Position numbers and translations under genes: made by a program. 64,000 bases of DNA from an uncultured Eggerthella sp. Lineage in GTDB: Bacteria > Actinomycetota > Coriobacteriia > Coriobacteriales > Eggerthellaceae. Position 1 is the stretch's first letter; each line of letters begins with the position of its first letter. The stretch lies in the NCBI GenBank assembly GCA_900542065.1, contig UQLU01000005.1:92061-156060 (forward strand). The letters run 5' to 3'. Positions 26,329 to 35,859 of the stretch are shown piece by piece. The notes under the pieces are model-generated. The model did not search any database, was not told the DNA's origin, and saw nothing but the letters and a program-made list of their open reading frames with translations.

Positions 26329-28446
26329 CTATCTATCTGAGCGAATAACCCCGCGAGCGGCAACATACGTCAACACGAAATACAAACCATATACCGCCAA
26401 GAAAGCTCCCGATACTACTACACTCGTCTGTCCAATATCCAGATGACCAAATAATTGCACCAACGTTACTACTTCTTGCAAAGCGCACAAAGAATGAGCG
26501 ATTGCCAGCACAAGTGGGAACAAAAAGGCAATCAGAATCTGCTTGAACAAGGCGCCATTGACCATAGAGCGCGGCGCACCTAGCTTGTTAAGCAACTGAT
26601 AACGCGTACGATTATCGCTTGCGCTGGTTAACTGTTGGATAGCCAAAATTGCCGCACAAGCCACCACAAGAACAAGACCAATATAAATAGCCAAGTACGC
26701 AATGATGGTAGTCAGACCAATGTTTTGACTAAAGACCTCTTCTTTAGTCATACCCATGTTTAAAGGCCACGTTTCAGGATCTTCGGAAGTAGAAATACCC
26801 TCATAGATGTCCATCCATTGTTTTTCTGCATCAGGATTATTAGTGAACTGAACATTCAGGATTGAAGTTACCGGAACGGCATCGGAGGGTATAACTTCAT
26901 CCGACACAATGAGAATACCCATTTGTCCTGGAATTGATGTTGTCTGAAACGTTTCAGTGTTAAGATCGCGATCAACCGATAGATCATGACCAAATATGTT
27001 AAGGGTAATTCCTGATTTAGCTACATCACGTGCATAATCCATAACGACATCAGTATCGCAATTCAAAACCGCTTCATCACGACCAAGTGAAATGCCTTCG
27101 CGTCCACTGATCTCCATCGCGTGATTATATTGAGAAACGGGAACTATGCTTAGCGTTTGGTCGATATAGTCGGGGTTTATCATCTCTGCACCCACATAGT
27201 CGGTCATCGGTTTGCCAAGCTGTTTGTCTAGCTGACCAAACGTAGCCTCCGAATCATACATATCTACCTGAGCACTTTCGCTCACAATGCCATTGAAGTC
27301 TGGTAAGCCTAGCTTCTTCGCATCTTCTGCAATACCTGCTGCCATATTGTAGTCATGACTTGCAATATATTTCTGAGCAATCCGATAGCGCTGTTCTACT
27401 TCTTCTGAGAAATCTTCGCTTTCCAAGCTGGGTGACAAATTGTAATACGAAGTTGCACTTGCATCGTATTGAGTCAGCGATGCCATACTGTTTTGCATGG
27501 AAAGCGAAATGCCTACACCACCTGCAACACTAGTAATTGCTAAGAAGAGCGTCATACAAATAATCGCCATCGAAACAAATGACGAATTGATGCGGGATGC
27601 CACCTGACGCAAGGTGAACATATTTAAGCCACGATAATAAAGAGGCTTGATCGTTTGAATAAGACGCAGTAAAAATCCGGATAGCGAATAGAAAAACAGC
27701 AGTGTGCCTACACAGACCAGCGCCGTTGCTGCCCCAAAAGTAGGATTAACAGCAATGCCGTTTTCTGAAAGCAAGTAATATGAAAATCCGATAATGAAAC
27801 ACGAAATCAAAAACAGACAAAACGACAAGGGAATGCTTCGCAACTTCAAGGTATCATTTTTACGCTCAGACTGAATAAGATCAATAAGCTTAGCTTTCAT
27901 TACGTAGCCCACATTGAAAAACAACGCCAAGGTAAAAATAATCAGGAACACAACAACTGTTTTCAGTAGCTCATCCTGTGCTACAAAAAACGTGAATCCT
28001 GGGATGTCTACCACAAACAAAATGGCAGTTGCATATAATAGTCCCTGAGATACCAGTAAACCAAGTCCAAGACCAGCTGCTAGCGAAACCGCTCCCACGA
28101 TGAGGGTTTCAGCCAATGTCATTCGCATAAGTGCACCTTTAGGCATACCTAAAAGCAGATAGATCGCGAATTCTCGGTTTCGACGCTTAATAAGATAGCG
28201 ACTTGCATACACAACCAAAAAGGCAAGAAGTACGCAGATAAACACCGACACCCCGTTAATAAGGATGCTTAGCAGTTCAATCATATTGCCTTGGGATTTA
28301 TCGAAAGCAAGAACGGCATCTTGCGCGGTAATAGAATTAAACGCGTAAAACACCGCAACACCTATCATTAAGGTAAAGAAATAGATAGCAAAGTCCTTGT
28401 AGGAGCGTCGTACATTTGCGAAAGCTAACTTAGCAAGCACGATCAT
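26329..28446 (-). CDS. FtsX-like ABC transporter permease (BceB/YxdM type)
   Basis: A 705-residue membrane subunit with about ten helices and a large extracellular domain (about 320-560) between helices 7 and 8, the architecture of peptide-antibiotic resistance permeases. It opens with LAKLAFANVRRSYKDFAIYF, typical of this group. FtsX-like cores are at about 50-210 and 590-700. ATG 28446 lies inside the end of the ATPase gene (17-base overlap), so the pair is translationally coupled. With the divergent two-component system it resembles Bce-type detoxification modules that remove bacitracin, lantibiotics and similar peptides. The ligand cannot be assigned. Confidence 0.87.
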   Translation of the reverse strand: MIVLAKLAFANVRRSYKDFAIYFFTLMIGVAVFYAFNSITAQDAVLAFDKSQGNMIELLSILINGVSVFICVLLAFLVVYASRYLIKRRNREFAIYLLLGMPKGALMRMTLAETLIVGAVSLAAGLGLGLLVSQGLLYATAILFVVDIPGFTFFVAQDELLKTVVVFLIIFTLALFFNVGYVMKAKLIDLIQSERKNDTLKLRSIPLSFCLFLISCFIIGFSYYLLSENGIAVNPTFGAATALVCVGTLLFFYSLSGFLLRLIQTIKPLYYRGLNMFTLRQVASRINSSFVSMAIICMTLFLAITSVAGGVGISLSMQNSMASLTQYDASATSYYNLSPSLESEDFSEEVEQRYRIAQKYIASHDYNMAAGIAEDAKKLGLPDFNGIVSESAQVDMYDSEATFGQLDKQLGKPMTDYVGAEMINPDYIDQTLSIVPVSQYNHAMEISGREGISLGRDEAVLNCDTDVVMDYARDVAKSGITLNIFGHDLSVDRDLNTETFQTTSIPGQMGILIVSDEVIPSDAVPVTSILNVQFTNNPDAEKQWMDIYEGISTSEDPETWPLNMGMTKEEVFSQNIGLTTIIAYLAIYIGLVLVVACAAILAIQQLTSASDNRTRYQLLNKLGAPRSMVNGALFKQILIAFLFPLVLAIAHSLCALQEVVTLVQLFGHLDIGQTSVVVSGAFLAVYGLYFVLTYVAARGVIRSDR

Positions 28447-29242
28447 CACCTTCTTCCAGCTGAGAAGTTGCAGCAATAATGCGTGCCAAGAAGGTTTTTC
28501 TATCGTTATCCCCGCGACTCATCTGTCCCCAAAGACGACCATCACGAATAAAAACGATGCGATCGCTATGACTTGCTACGCTTGAGTCGTGAGTAACCAT
28601 CAGAATAGTGGCGCCCATAGCATGCAAAAATTCCAATGTTTCCAACAATTCGCGTGCCGATTTAGTATCAAGGGCACCTGTTGGCTCATCTGCCAGAATT
28701 AAATGTGGCCTTGTTATGACAGCTCGTGCAGCAGCAGCGCGTTGTTTTTGACCACCTGACACTTCGTAAGGATATCGATCAAGAGTCTGTTCAATAGAAA
28801 GCTGACGCGCTAGGGATTCTACCTGCTCGTTAATTGTTCGTGCAGGAACACGCGAAATGGTTAGAGCAAGAGCTATATTTTCACGAATGGTAAGAGTGTC
28901 AAGCAAATTAGAATCCTGAAAAACAAAACCTAACTCTTCTCTTCGAAAACGCGCGAGCTCTTTCGATGACAAACCCACTATGTCTTTTCCGCCAATAACA
29001 ATACGTCCATTGGTAGGTGTATCAATAGTCGCTAAGCAATTTAACAGTGTTGATTTACCCGATCCTGAAGGGCCCATAATGGCAACAAATTCGCCTTGTG
29101 CCACGGAAAAATTCACGTGATCAAGCGCTCTAGTCATACTTTCAGCAAGCCCACGACGTCCCATTTTGCCGCCATAGCATTTAGAAACATCTCTTACTTC
29201 CACAATCTTATTCGACACTTCCGTGTTTATCATTGGTGCCAT
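28430..29242 (-). CDS. ABC transporter ATP-binding protein (BceA/MacB type)
   Basis: 270 residues with all ABC motifs: Walker A MGPSGSGKSTLL, Q-loop GFVFQDSNLL, signature VSGGQKQRAAAARAV, Walker B HLILADEPTGALD, and the switch His in MVTHDSSVA. It is of the LolD/MacB/BceA group that drives FtsX-like permeases. ATG 29242 is chosen because GGAAGGA lies upstream; an extension to 29275 and an ATG at 29233 are less well placed. Its stop overlaps the permease start by 17 bases. It is divergent from the response regulator gene, with 232 bases between the starts. Confidence 0.92.
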   Translation of the reverse strand: MAPMINTEVSNKIVEVRDVSKCYGGKMGRRGLAESMTRALDHVNFSVAQGEFVAIMGPSGSGKSTLLNCLATIDTPTNGRIVIGGKDIVGLSSKELARFRREELGFVFQDSNLLDTLTIRENIALALTISRVPARTINEQVESLARQLSIEQTLDRYPYEVSGGQKQRAAAARAVITRPHLILADEPTGALDTKSARELLETLEFLHAMGATILMVTHDSSVASHSDRIVFIRDGRLWGQMSRGDNDRKTFLARIIAATSQLEEGDDRAC

Positions 29243-29474
29243 TGCTATTCCTTCCTTTGTTTCGCCGCTGCGCACTTATAACTAATGCGTGCTCATTACT
29301 AACCGCGATCGCCACCACTGCGTACTCCTGCAGCTACATGCAGCGCATAGCGATGAGCTTGTCTAACAAAAGGTTAAAAACTGCACCTCAAAAGGACCTA
29401 GCGGGCACCTTACGTTTACCTGACTTTTAATAAATGACGTTAAAACAAATCAGAATTGCGCCTACAATCAAGTC

Positions 29475-30188
29475 ATGGCAAAAGATTCTCTACATAGCAA
29501 AACAATTCTGTTGGTAGATGACGAACCCGAATTGCTTCACCTGTTAGAAACAGTACTGAGAGCAGATGGGTTCGATAACGTAGTAACCGCAAGCGATGTG
29601 GCTGGCGGTCTAGCAGCATACGAACAGCGCCATCCTGACTTAGCTATCCTAGATGTCATGCTGCCCGATGGCGACGGATTTACCCTATGTAGATATTTGC
29701 GTTCGCTTTCATCAGGACGACCCTTGCCAGTAATTTTCCTTACCGCAAAAGACGAAACAACCGATCGCTTAACTGGATTGCGTTCTGGAGCGGATGATTA
29801 CCTGACAAAACCCTTTTCTGCGCAGGAACTTATTTTGCGCATGTACGCCGTCCTGCGGCGTTGTTACCCCGATGACGAGCCGCTGCTTCGCCTTGCGCAC
29901 TGCACCATAGATCTTGACAATGTTGAAGTAAAAAAAGAAGGATGCGAACCCACCTTCCTAACCGCTAAAGAAAGTGAGTTGCTTCGCATTCTGGCAAACA
30001 ATGCAAACCGCATTGTAACAACTGATCACCTTTGCGAAGAATGCTGGGGTTCATCGTTTGGCTACGAACAAAGTTTGATGACCCACATTAGGCGTATTCG
30101 CGAAAAAATTGAACTCAATCCTTCAAAACCAGAATCACTCATAACTATGAAAGGCCTAGGCTACAAACTCCTTGTAGAAAAGGCGTAG
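29475..30188 (+). CDS. OmpR/PhoB-family response regulator
   Basis: 237 residues. The receiver domain has DDE at 15-17, the phospho-acceptor Asp60 in AILDVMLPDG, and Lys in DYLTKPFSAQE. A winged-helix DNA-binding domain covers about 135-235 (RIVTTDHLCEECWGSSFGYEQSLMTHIRRIREKI). It is followed after 43 bases by its histidine kinase and is divergent from the ABC transporter it probably controls. The upstream 29282-29474 stretch should hold both promoters; no clear direct-repeat operator stood out. Confidence 0.92.
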   Translation: MAKDSLHSKTILLVDDEPELLHLLETVLRADGFDNVVTASDVAGGLAAYEQRHPDLAILDVMLPDGDGFTLCRYLRSLSSGRPLPVIFLTAKDETTDRLTGLRSGADDYLTKPFSAQELILRMYAVLRRCYPDDEPLLRLAHCTIDLDNVEVKKEGCEPTFLTAKESELLRILANNANRIVTTDHLCEECWGSSFGYEQSLMTHIRRIREKIELNPSKPESLITMKGLGYKLLVEKA

Positions 30189-30231
30189 CGCAATTCTTAG
30201 GTTGCGGCAAAAAAGATCAAAGGATAACGGC

Positions 30232-32013
30232 ATGACATCCAGCGGAACCAACAAACCACAAGGCGGCTTTTTTGTTCTCAAACAAGTGGGGCTTTTTGCT
30301 GGTATGGCCCTGCTTATTCTTGTGGTAGATATATTTCTCTACGTTGCCATTGCCATGTTTGAGACAAACGCATCCTACTATGATGGCACCGATCCTAACT
30401 CAACGGAAAGCGAAGGACGCGTTCATGTATCCGATGTTGCTGATGCGCTTTCACAAGACACAACTGGGGCATGGGTGTTCAATGACGATGAAATAGAACA
30501 AGCCCTGTCTGCAAAAAACGCCTGGGCACTCTTGGTAAACGAACATGGCGAAGTAGAGTGGAGTTTCAATACCCCCAAAGACTTTCCTGCTTCCTTTACT
30601 CAAAATGAAATCGCAGTTCTATCGCATGATCGCGCCTATGCAAACTACCTTACGTTTATCTGGACAAAAGATCCTAACCTCGTAATAATGGGCTATCCCG
30701 ATTCCCAATATCTGTTCTATGGCATAACCCTATCAAGCCAATCTTTTTTCCGCATACCGCTGTATTTCTTACTGATTTTCACCATAGACCTTCTAATTAT
30801 TTTCTTGCTCTATGTTTTCTCGCAACGATCCTTGCTTAAAAGCACTGGTCCTATGCTGGATGCCCTTGATAACCTCGCTCAAGGAAAGCCTGCCCATGTG
30901 CGCTTTGGCGGCATGTTACGTGTTGTAGGTCATCGCATCAACGCTGTTTCTGACACTCTTCTTCGAAAAGAAACTGCTCGTAAAAATTGGGTTGCAGGAG
31001 TTTCTCACGATGTTCGCACACCATTAGCAATTGCGATGGGACGCGCCGAACGCATCGAAAGCGATGCTGCTCTTCCTGAAGGCACGCGCGAATCTGCCGC
31101 CATCATCACGCGCCAAGGAATTCGCATCCGCGATCTTATAGAAGATTTAAACATTGCTACCCAGCTTGAATATGACATGCAGCCCTTAAAGGTAGACACA
31201 ATTATACTTTCGAAATTACTCCGAAGCGTAGTGGTCGACTATCTTAACCAGGGCATAGACGATCGTGCAGAAATTGATCTTGATGTGGCAGATACCGCAG
31301 CACATCTTTCCATACAGGGAGACGAGCGCCTCTTGAAACGTGCGCTGCGCAATGCGATAGATAATTCCCTCAAGCACAATTCTGGAAATTGCCGTATTAC
31401 TATTTCGCTTAACGCAAACGACAAAGGTCTTGCATTATGCGTTGCCGATGATGGACGCGGTATGAATGGAGACCAACTTCTTACCTTAGCAAACATGCTT
31501 GAACATGACTATCTTGGCATGGGCTCATTAACATCCAACACAAGCACAAGCATTACGTTCTCGAAAATACAATCATTTATTCCGAGCGAGCGCAAGCCGG
31601 GCAGCCCCGAACTTCCTCCCGACAATACTTCTCGAATGTATGAAAACGAGGCTCCCATAATTTCTTCCCAAAAACATCCAATAGGAACTAGCGCAGAAAT
31701 TGTCGCGGGAAATTATCCTGTTGTTCCAGCAAATAAACGACCCCCTAAGCCCCCCATTTTAGAAGACGAAGACACCTCCCTGAATGGCTCCGCTGACGAC
31801 GCCCAAAATTCTACTTGGCAACGCGCTGTTTCTCCACTTGGCGCAACAGCGCCTATACCCCATGGTGGTTCAATTGGAAAACATGGTCTAGGTTTACCGC
31901 TTATTGCTCGGATTGTTTTAGTCCATGACGGCACGCTTACTATTGCAAGTGCCGAAGGTGAAGGTTTCAGCATCATTATGACCTTCCCTCTTACTAAGGA
32001 ATCCCTACATTGA
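30232..32013 (+). CDS. Sensor histidine kinase with an oversized ATP-lid region
   Basis: 593 residues. Two membrane helices (about 20-45 and 180-205) enclose an extracytoplasmic sensor of about 130 residues. A short HAMP-like segment leads to the phospho-acceptor His259 (GVSHDVRTPLAIAMGRAERI), followed by N-box LKRALRNAIDNSLKHN and G1 VADDGRGMNG (about 404). G2 GKHGLGLPL comes only at about 550. The roughly 140 residues between G1 and G2, normally about 30-50, include a Pro/Ser/Asp-rich, probably disordered insert. ATG 30232 follows AAAGGAT; a TTG at 30202 is less likely. Unlike BceS kinases it has a real extracellular domain. Confidence 0.88.
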   Translation: MTSSGTNKPQGGFFVLKQVGLFAGMALLILVVDIFLYVAIAMFETNASYYDGTDPNSTESEGRVHVSDVADALSQDTTGAWVFNDDEIEQALSAKNAWALLVNEHGEVEWSFNTPKDFPASFTQNEIAVLSHDRAYANYLTFIWTKDPNLVIMGYPDSQYLFYGITLSSQSFFRIPLYFLLIFTIDLLIIFLLYVFSQRSLLKSTGPMLDALDNLAQGKPAHVRFGGMLRVVGHRINAVSDTLLRKETARKNWVAGVSHDVRTPLAIAMGRAERIESDAALPEGTRESAAIITRQGIRIRDLIEDLNIATQLEYDMQPLKVDTIILSKLLRSVVVDYLNQGIDDRAEIDLDVADTAAHLSIQGDERLLKRALRNAIDNSLKHNSGNCRITISLNANDKGLALCVADDGRGMNGDQLLTLANMLEHDYLGMGSLTSNTSTSITFSKIQSFIPSERKPGSPELPPDNTSRMYENEAPIISSQKHPIGTSAEIVAGNYPVVPANKRPPKPPILEDEDTSLNGSADDAQNSTWQRAVSPLGATAPIPHGGSIGKHGLGLPLIARIVLVHDGTLTIASAEGEGFSIIMTFPLTKESLH

Positions 32014-32182
32014 ACTACGCCCCCTAAGTGGGACGATCAAGAGAAGCCTTAACGAACTAACGACAGCGCATTACCTATCAAACTTTCAACGAAGCAAAGT
32101 ATTCGGCTCAAAGCACCCTTTAAACTAAAGCAGATACTTAAGTGCTGTTATACTTCTAGCGAAGTTATCCAAAGGGCTTGAC

Positions 32183-32314
32183 ATGTTTGACATAACAGCC
32201 CTCCTAGAAGTTTTCACACAAGAACGCTTAGACAACAGAAAGTCTGAAAAACATGAGCCCTTGCCTGAACCAACCATCGTCGAAAAAACCAAAAACAACA
32301 CCGCGTACCCATGA
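32183..32314 (+). CDS. Possible 43-residue leader ORF overlapping rlmD
   Basis: An ATG 12 bases after AAAGGG opens a 43-codon frame (MFDITALLEVFTQERL...) that overlaps the start of the methyltransferase gene in another frame. It could be a translated leader that couples translation of the downstream gene, which itself has a weak ribosome site. It may equally be chance. Confidence 0.25.
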   Translation: MFDITALLEVFTQERLDNRKSEKHEPLPEPTIVEKTKNNTAYP

Positions 32315-33617
32315 AAGCGCAGTGCATCCAAATATAGCAAAGCAAAACACGGCACAGATCACCTGCCCTGTGCAAAACAAATGCGGTGCTTGTCAACTAC
32401 TTACCGTTCCCTACGAAGAACAGCTTTTTCGAAAACAGCAAGAAATGGCTGAGCTGTTCCAACCGTTTATTACCGAAAACACAACAATAAGCCCTATCGC
32501 TGGAATGAAGAGTCCTTTTTACTATCGCAACAAAGTAACCTCACCGTACGTTCCCGGCAAAAAACTTCCTGCTACCCACCAAGCTAAGCGTGCAGAAAAA
32601 ACCACACAAAGCAAAAACAAAAAAGGAGCAAAAAGGAAAGGGGCTTCTGCTCGACATGAAATATTGTGCGGGATGTATGCCTTCGGTACCCATAACGTAA
32701 TTCCAACTGACAACTGCCTGCTAGAAAACAAAATTGCCAAACGTATTGTGCTTGCTATTAAACAACTTATGCAGCGCTACAACATGGACCCCTACAACGA
32801 AGACACTGGCAAAGGTTTTGTTCGTCATGTCGTTATACGCGTAGGGCATGCATCCAATGAAGTTTTGGTAACTATTGTCACCAATGAAGCAGCCTTCCCA
32901 GGATCAAAAAACTTTTGCCGTGAACTGGTAAAACGCGTATCAGAAATTACCACCATCGTCCAAAATATCAACACGCGCCAGACTAATGTCATCTTAGGCC
33001 AAGATGAAAAAACGCTGTATGGTCCAGGTTTTATCTTGGATGAGTTGTGCGGATTGAGCTTCCGAATTTCTTCTCATTCGTTCTATCAGGTGAATTCCAC
33101 TCAGACTGAAGTGCTATACCGTCTTGCAATCCAAATGGCACAACTCACCGGCACGGAAACTGTTCTGGATGCCTATTGCGGAACAGGCACTATTGGTCTT
33201 GTAGCGGCAAAAGGCCTCCCAGAATCCCCCGAAGCACACGCGGTTAAAGTAATTGGCGTTGATAATATTGCCTCTGCTATCAAAGATGCAAAAAACAATG
33301 CACAACACAACGGGATAGAAAACGCACAGTTTATTACTGATGATGCAGGAAAATTTATGATACGCCTTGCTTCCGAAAAGGAGCAGCTTGACATTTTATT
33401 AATGGATCCCCCACGTGCAGGAGCCAGCGAAGATTTTCTGCATGCTACCTGCACTTTAAAACCGCGCCGCATTGTATATATTTCTTGCAATCCTATCACT
33501 CAACAACGAGATGTAGCTTACCTAATTAAGCAGGGCTATTCCCTAAAGCGCATACAACCTGTAGATATGTTCCCTCATACTGAACACACAGAAAATATTT
33601 GCCTACTTGAACTGTAG
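32253..33617 (+). CDS. RlmD/RumA-type 23S rRNA (uracil-5-)-methyltransferase
   Basis: A 454-residue SAM-dependent RNA methyltransferase. The [4Fe-4S]-binding cysteines are visible in TCPVQNKCGACQL with a fourth in PTDNCLLENK. SAM motif is VLDAYCGTGTIGLVA, and the substrate Asp motif is LLMDPPRAGAS. The catalytic Cys is in YISCNPITQQRDVAYL, and the C-terminal VDMFPHTEHTENICLLEL is canonical. It has no separate N-terminal TRAM domain but a basic insert (KNKKGAKRKGASARHE, about 119-134). The family also includes TrmA (tRNA) and RlmC; the Fe-S cysteines favour the RlmD/RlmC group. The start lacks a strong ribosome site. Confidence 0.85.
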   Translation: MSPCLNQPSSKKPKTTPRTHESAVHPNIAKQNTAQITCPVQNKCGACQLLTVPYEEQLFRKQQEMAELFQPFITENTTISPIAGMKSPFYYRNKVTSPYVPGKKLPATHQAKRAEKTTQSKNKKGAKRKGASARHEILCGMYAFGTHNVIPTDNCLLENKIAKRIVLAIKQLMQRYNMDPYNEDTGKGFVRHVVIRVGHASNEVLVTIVTNEAAFPGSKNFCRELVKRVSEITTIVQNINTRQTNVILGQDEKTLYGPGFILDELCGLSFRISSHSFYQVNSTQTEVLYRLAIQMAQLTGTETVLDAYCGTGTIGLVAAKGLPESPEAHAVKVIGVDNIASAIKDAKNNAQHNGIENAQFITDDAGKFMIRLASEKEQLDILLMDPPRAGASEDFLHATCTLKPRRIVYISCNPITQQRDVAYLIKQGYSLKRIQPVDMFPHTEHTENICLLEL

Positions 33618-33750
33618 GGTGAGCTATAGGGAAATTCTTCGCCCATCGCAGTTTCCCAGCACATTTTCGCCCAACGAATTTTCTAGCGTATTTTGCTCAA
33701 CGAAATTATTTGTGCGTAACTTTTTCGAGCGTAATTTTTAGTTCAACGTA

Positions 33751-33792
33751 TTGACTTAGCTTCTTTCTGCCTCTATATTAGAATTATTCTAA
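33751..33792 (+). promoter_or_regulatory. Promoter with PerR box upstream of perR-rubrerythrin
   Basis: TTGACT (33751-33756), a 17-base spacer and TATATT (33774-33779) form a good sigma70-type promoter. The perfect palindrome TTAGAATTATTCTAA (33778-33792) overlaps the -10 end and matches the 7-1-7 PerR box layout. Binding there would block transcription, so the regulator probably represses itself. The 33618-33750 stretch upstream has only AT-rich near-repeats of CAACGAA and GCGTAA. Confidence 0.75.
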
Positions 33793-33810
33793 TTCTAGTT
33801 AGGAATAACG

Positions 33811-34212
33811 ATGAGAGAAAATGCTCGACAGATATTAGAAATTATCAATAACTCGAATGAGCACCTAACCGCTGAGCAGATATACATTCGTCTTAAGGAA
33901 AACAATTCCAAGGCGGTGCTAGCTACGGTGTACAACAATCTTGCGAATTTGTACCAAAAAGGGCTTATTCGTAAAGTTGCCGTTGCTGGATTTCCTGATC
34001 GTTATGACAAAATGGAAGTACGTCACGATCATCTTGTTTGCAAACAATGCGGAGCACTTTCCGATGTTGTACTGGAAGATCTGACTGCAAAGCTAGAAAA
34101 GGAAACGGGAGTACATGTACTGTCTTACGATTTAAACATTGACTACCTTTGCCCTAGCTGTGCGGCAAAACTTGAAACCGCCGATGAAGAATTAGAGCCT
34201 ATTAGTAAATAA
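33811..34212 (+). CDS. perR: Fur-family peroxide-type regulator (PerR-like)
   Basis: A 133-residue metal-dependent repressor. The winged helix at about 15-75 ends in ATVYNNLANLYQKGLIRKV. The regulatory metal site is suggested by FPDRYDKMEVRHDHLVC (Asp, His, His), and structural zinc by CKQCG and CPSCA. ATG 33811 follows TTAGGAA. A PerR-like box overlaps its promoter, and rubrerythrin, a peroxide reductase, is next on the strand, both supporting a peroxide-sensing role rather than iron uptake control. Confidence 0.88.
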   Translation: MRENARQILEIINNSNEHLTAEQIYIRLKENNSKAVLATVYNNLANLYQKGLIRKVAVAGFPDRYDKMEVRHDHLVCKQCGALSDVVLEDLTAKLEKETGVHVLSYDLNIDYLCPSCAAKLETADEELEPISK

Positions 34213-34328
34213 CACCACAAAGGAAGCATGCATCTCCTAGCCTCCAGACAGCAACAGAGGTGCTCTTCATAAAAGAGGGACGGACAACAAAACGATCGAG
34301 GCCAAAAGCCTCATGGAAGGAGCCTAAC

Positions 34329-34868
34329 ATGGCTAACAAGTACGAGGGAACTCAGACCGAGAAGAATCTCGAAACCGCTTTTGCGGGCGAATCTCAGGCT
34401 CGCAACAAGTACACCTACTTCGCTTCTGTTGCAAAGAAGGAAGGCTATGAACAGATTGCAGCTCTGTTCCAGAAAACCGCTGACAATGAGAAAGAACATG
34501 CAAAGCTGTGGTTTAAGGAGCTTGGCGGACTGGGCGACACGGCAGCAAATCTTGAAGCAGCTGCTGATGGCGAAAACTATGAGTGGACCGATATGTATGA
34601 CGGCTTTGCTAAGACCGCCGATGAAGAAGGCTTCCCAGAGTTGGCAGCTAAATTCCGCATGGTTGCTGAAATCGAAAAGCATCATGAAGAGCGCTACCGT
34701 GCACTTTTGAAGAATGTAGAAACCAAGCAGGTATTCGAAAAGTCCGAAGTTAAGGTATGGGAATGCCGCAACTGTGGTCACATCGTAGTTGGCACTAAGG
34801 CACCTGGCGTATGCCCTGTATGCCTGCATCCTCAGAGCTTCTTCGAAGTACACGCTGAAAACTACTAA
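34329..34868 (+). CDS. rbr: Rubrerythrin
   Basis: A cytosolic di-iron peroxide reductase, 179 residues. The four-helix ferritin-like domain has iron ligands in LETAFAGESQARNKY, ADNEKEHAKLW and EIEKHHEERYR. A C-terminal rubredoxin domain has the two pairs C-x2-C (WECRNCGHIV and VCPVCLHPQSFF). ATG 34329 follows GGAAGGAGC; an upstream in-frame extension lacks a site. It sits 116 bases after the PerR-like gene and is probably co-regulated. A strong terminator follows. Confidence 0.96.
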   Translation: MANKYEGTQTEKNLETAFAGESQARNKYTYFASVAKKEGYEQIAALFQKTADNEKEHAKLWFKELGGLGDTAANLEAAADGENYEWTDMYDGFAKTADEEGFPELAAKFRMVAEIEKHHEERYRALLKNVETKQVFEKSEVKVWECRNCGHIVVGTKAPGVCPVCLHPQSFFEVHAENY

Positions 34869-34941
34869 GCCATTACTCGGTTAGCACAAAACAATTCGTC
34901 TGATGAGTAAGCCCGAATCTAATCGGACGACAAGAGGTGCG

Positions 34942-34975
34942 AAAGCGGTCGGAATGCTCCGACCGCTTTTCTTGT
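34942..34975 (+). terminator. 12-bp stem terminator after rubrerythrin
   Basis: AAAGCGGTCGGA, tetraloop ATGC, TCCGACCGCTTT, then TTCTTG. The stem is perfect. It may serve both rubrerythrin and the convergent XRE gene. Confidence 0.85.
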
Positions 34976-35014
34976 CTAGGCACCTTTCAATTATTGAGGC
35001 GCTTTTCAATATAG

Positions 35015-35611
35015 CTATCCAATCAGCCTGGCTAAAATACTAAAGGCACCCCAACCGCAGCAGGCACCTATAGCTGCAGCTATCAGAGTTTTTGCAACAA
35101 GTTTGCTCCACCAATACTTTCCAGCGCGCTGGTTCTTTTCGTTTAATACATCAGGGTCTTCGCCCTGCATAAACGCATCATAGGCACGATACGTAAATAG
35201 CTGCTTGTCGTGCTTAATCTTTTCTGTCATGCCTGCACTTATCGCAACAGGAACAAATAACACTGCAGCCGGAATTACTATTACTGGCAAACTTAAATCC
35301 ATAAGGCAGGACATTACAACCCAGACGAGCATGGCAGCTCCAAAAATCAGCATTACTAGACCAAGCTTATTAAGCCTCTGGGCTTCTGCGCTTAACGTTG
35401 CTTTCATTTCTTCCACATCTCCTTTAATAAGCGAATCAACACTTACATCGAAGAGATTGCTTAGCAGCAATAGGCTTTGCACATCGGGATAGGTACGATC
35501 GGTTTCCCAATTGGAAATAGTTTGGCGCGAAACGAAAATTGCCTCCGCCAATTCTTCCTGGGACATACCTAAACGAGCGCGATGCTCTTTGATATGCGTT
35601 GCCAGTTCCAT
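35015..35611 (-). CDS. XRE-family membrane-anchored transcriptional regulator
   Basis: 198 residues. The helix-turn-helix (LGMSQEELAEAIFVSRQTISNWETDRTYP) occupies about 15-45. After a short linker come three hydrophobic helices (about 90-112, 115-140, 175-197), so the protein is probably anchored in the membrane. ATG 35611 follows AAAGGGA; an upstream extension to 35677 is not needed. It is convergent with the rubrerythrin gene and divergent from the membrane-protein pair at 35860, which it may control. Confidence 0.82.
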   Translation of the reverse strand: MELATHIKEHRARLGMSQEELAEAIFVSRQTISNWETDRTYPDVQSLLLLSNLFDVSVDSLIKGDVEEMKATLSAEAQRLNKLGLVMLIFGAAMLVWVVMSCLMDLSLPVIVIPAAVLFVPVAISAGMTEKIKHDKQLFTYRAYDAFMQGEDPDVLNEKNQRAGKYWWSKLVAKTLIAAAIGACCGWGAFSILARLIG

Positions 35612-35859
35612 GCAATCCCTTTCTGGTAGGAAATGTCTCAGATTGCGGATTACTCTACCACCTAATTGTTTTGACATGAAAGCATTTCGGAGATTATGCG
35701 CTTGTCAAAAGTTTTTGACAATGATATGACCTGGGCTTTTAACCTTCCCTTACTCAAAGTTTCCCTCTAAAGTCCTTCTCTATATAATAAGCACTAGTAT
35801 TTACACAATACATTTTTGTCACGAACCATAACTATTAAGGTAGCCAGTAAGGAGAGCTC

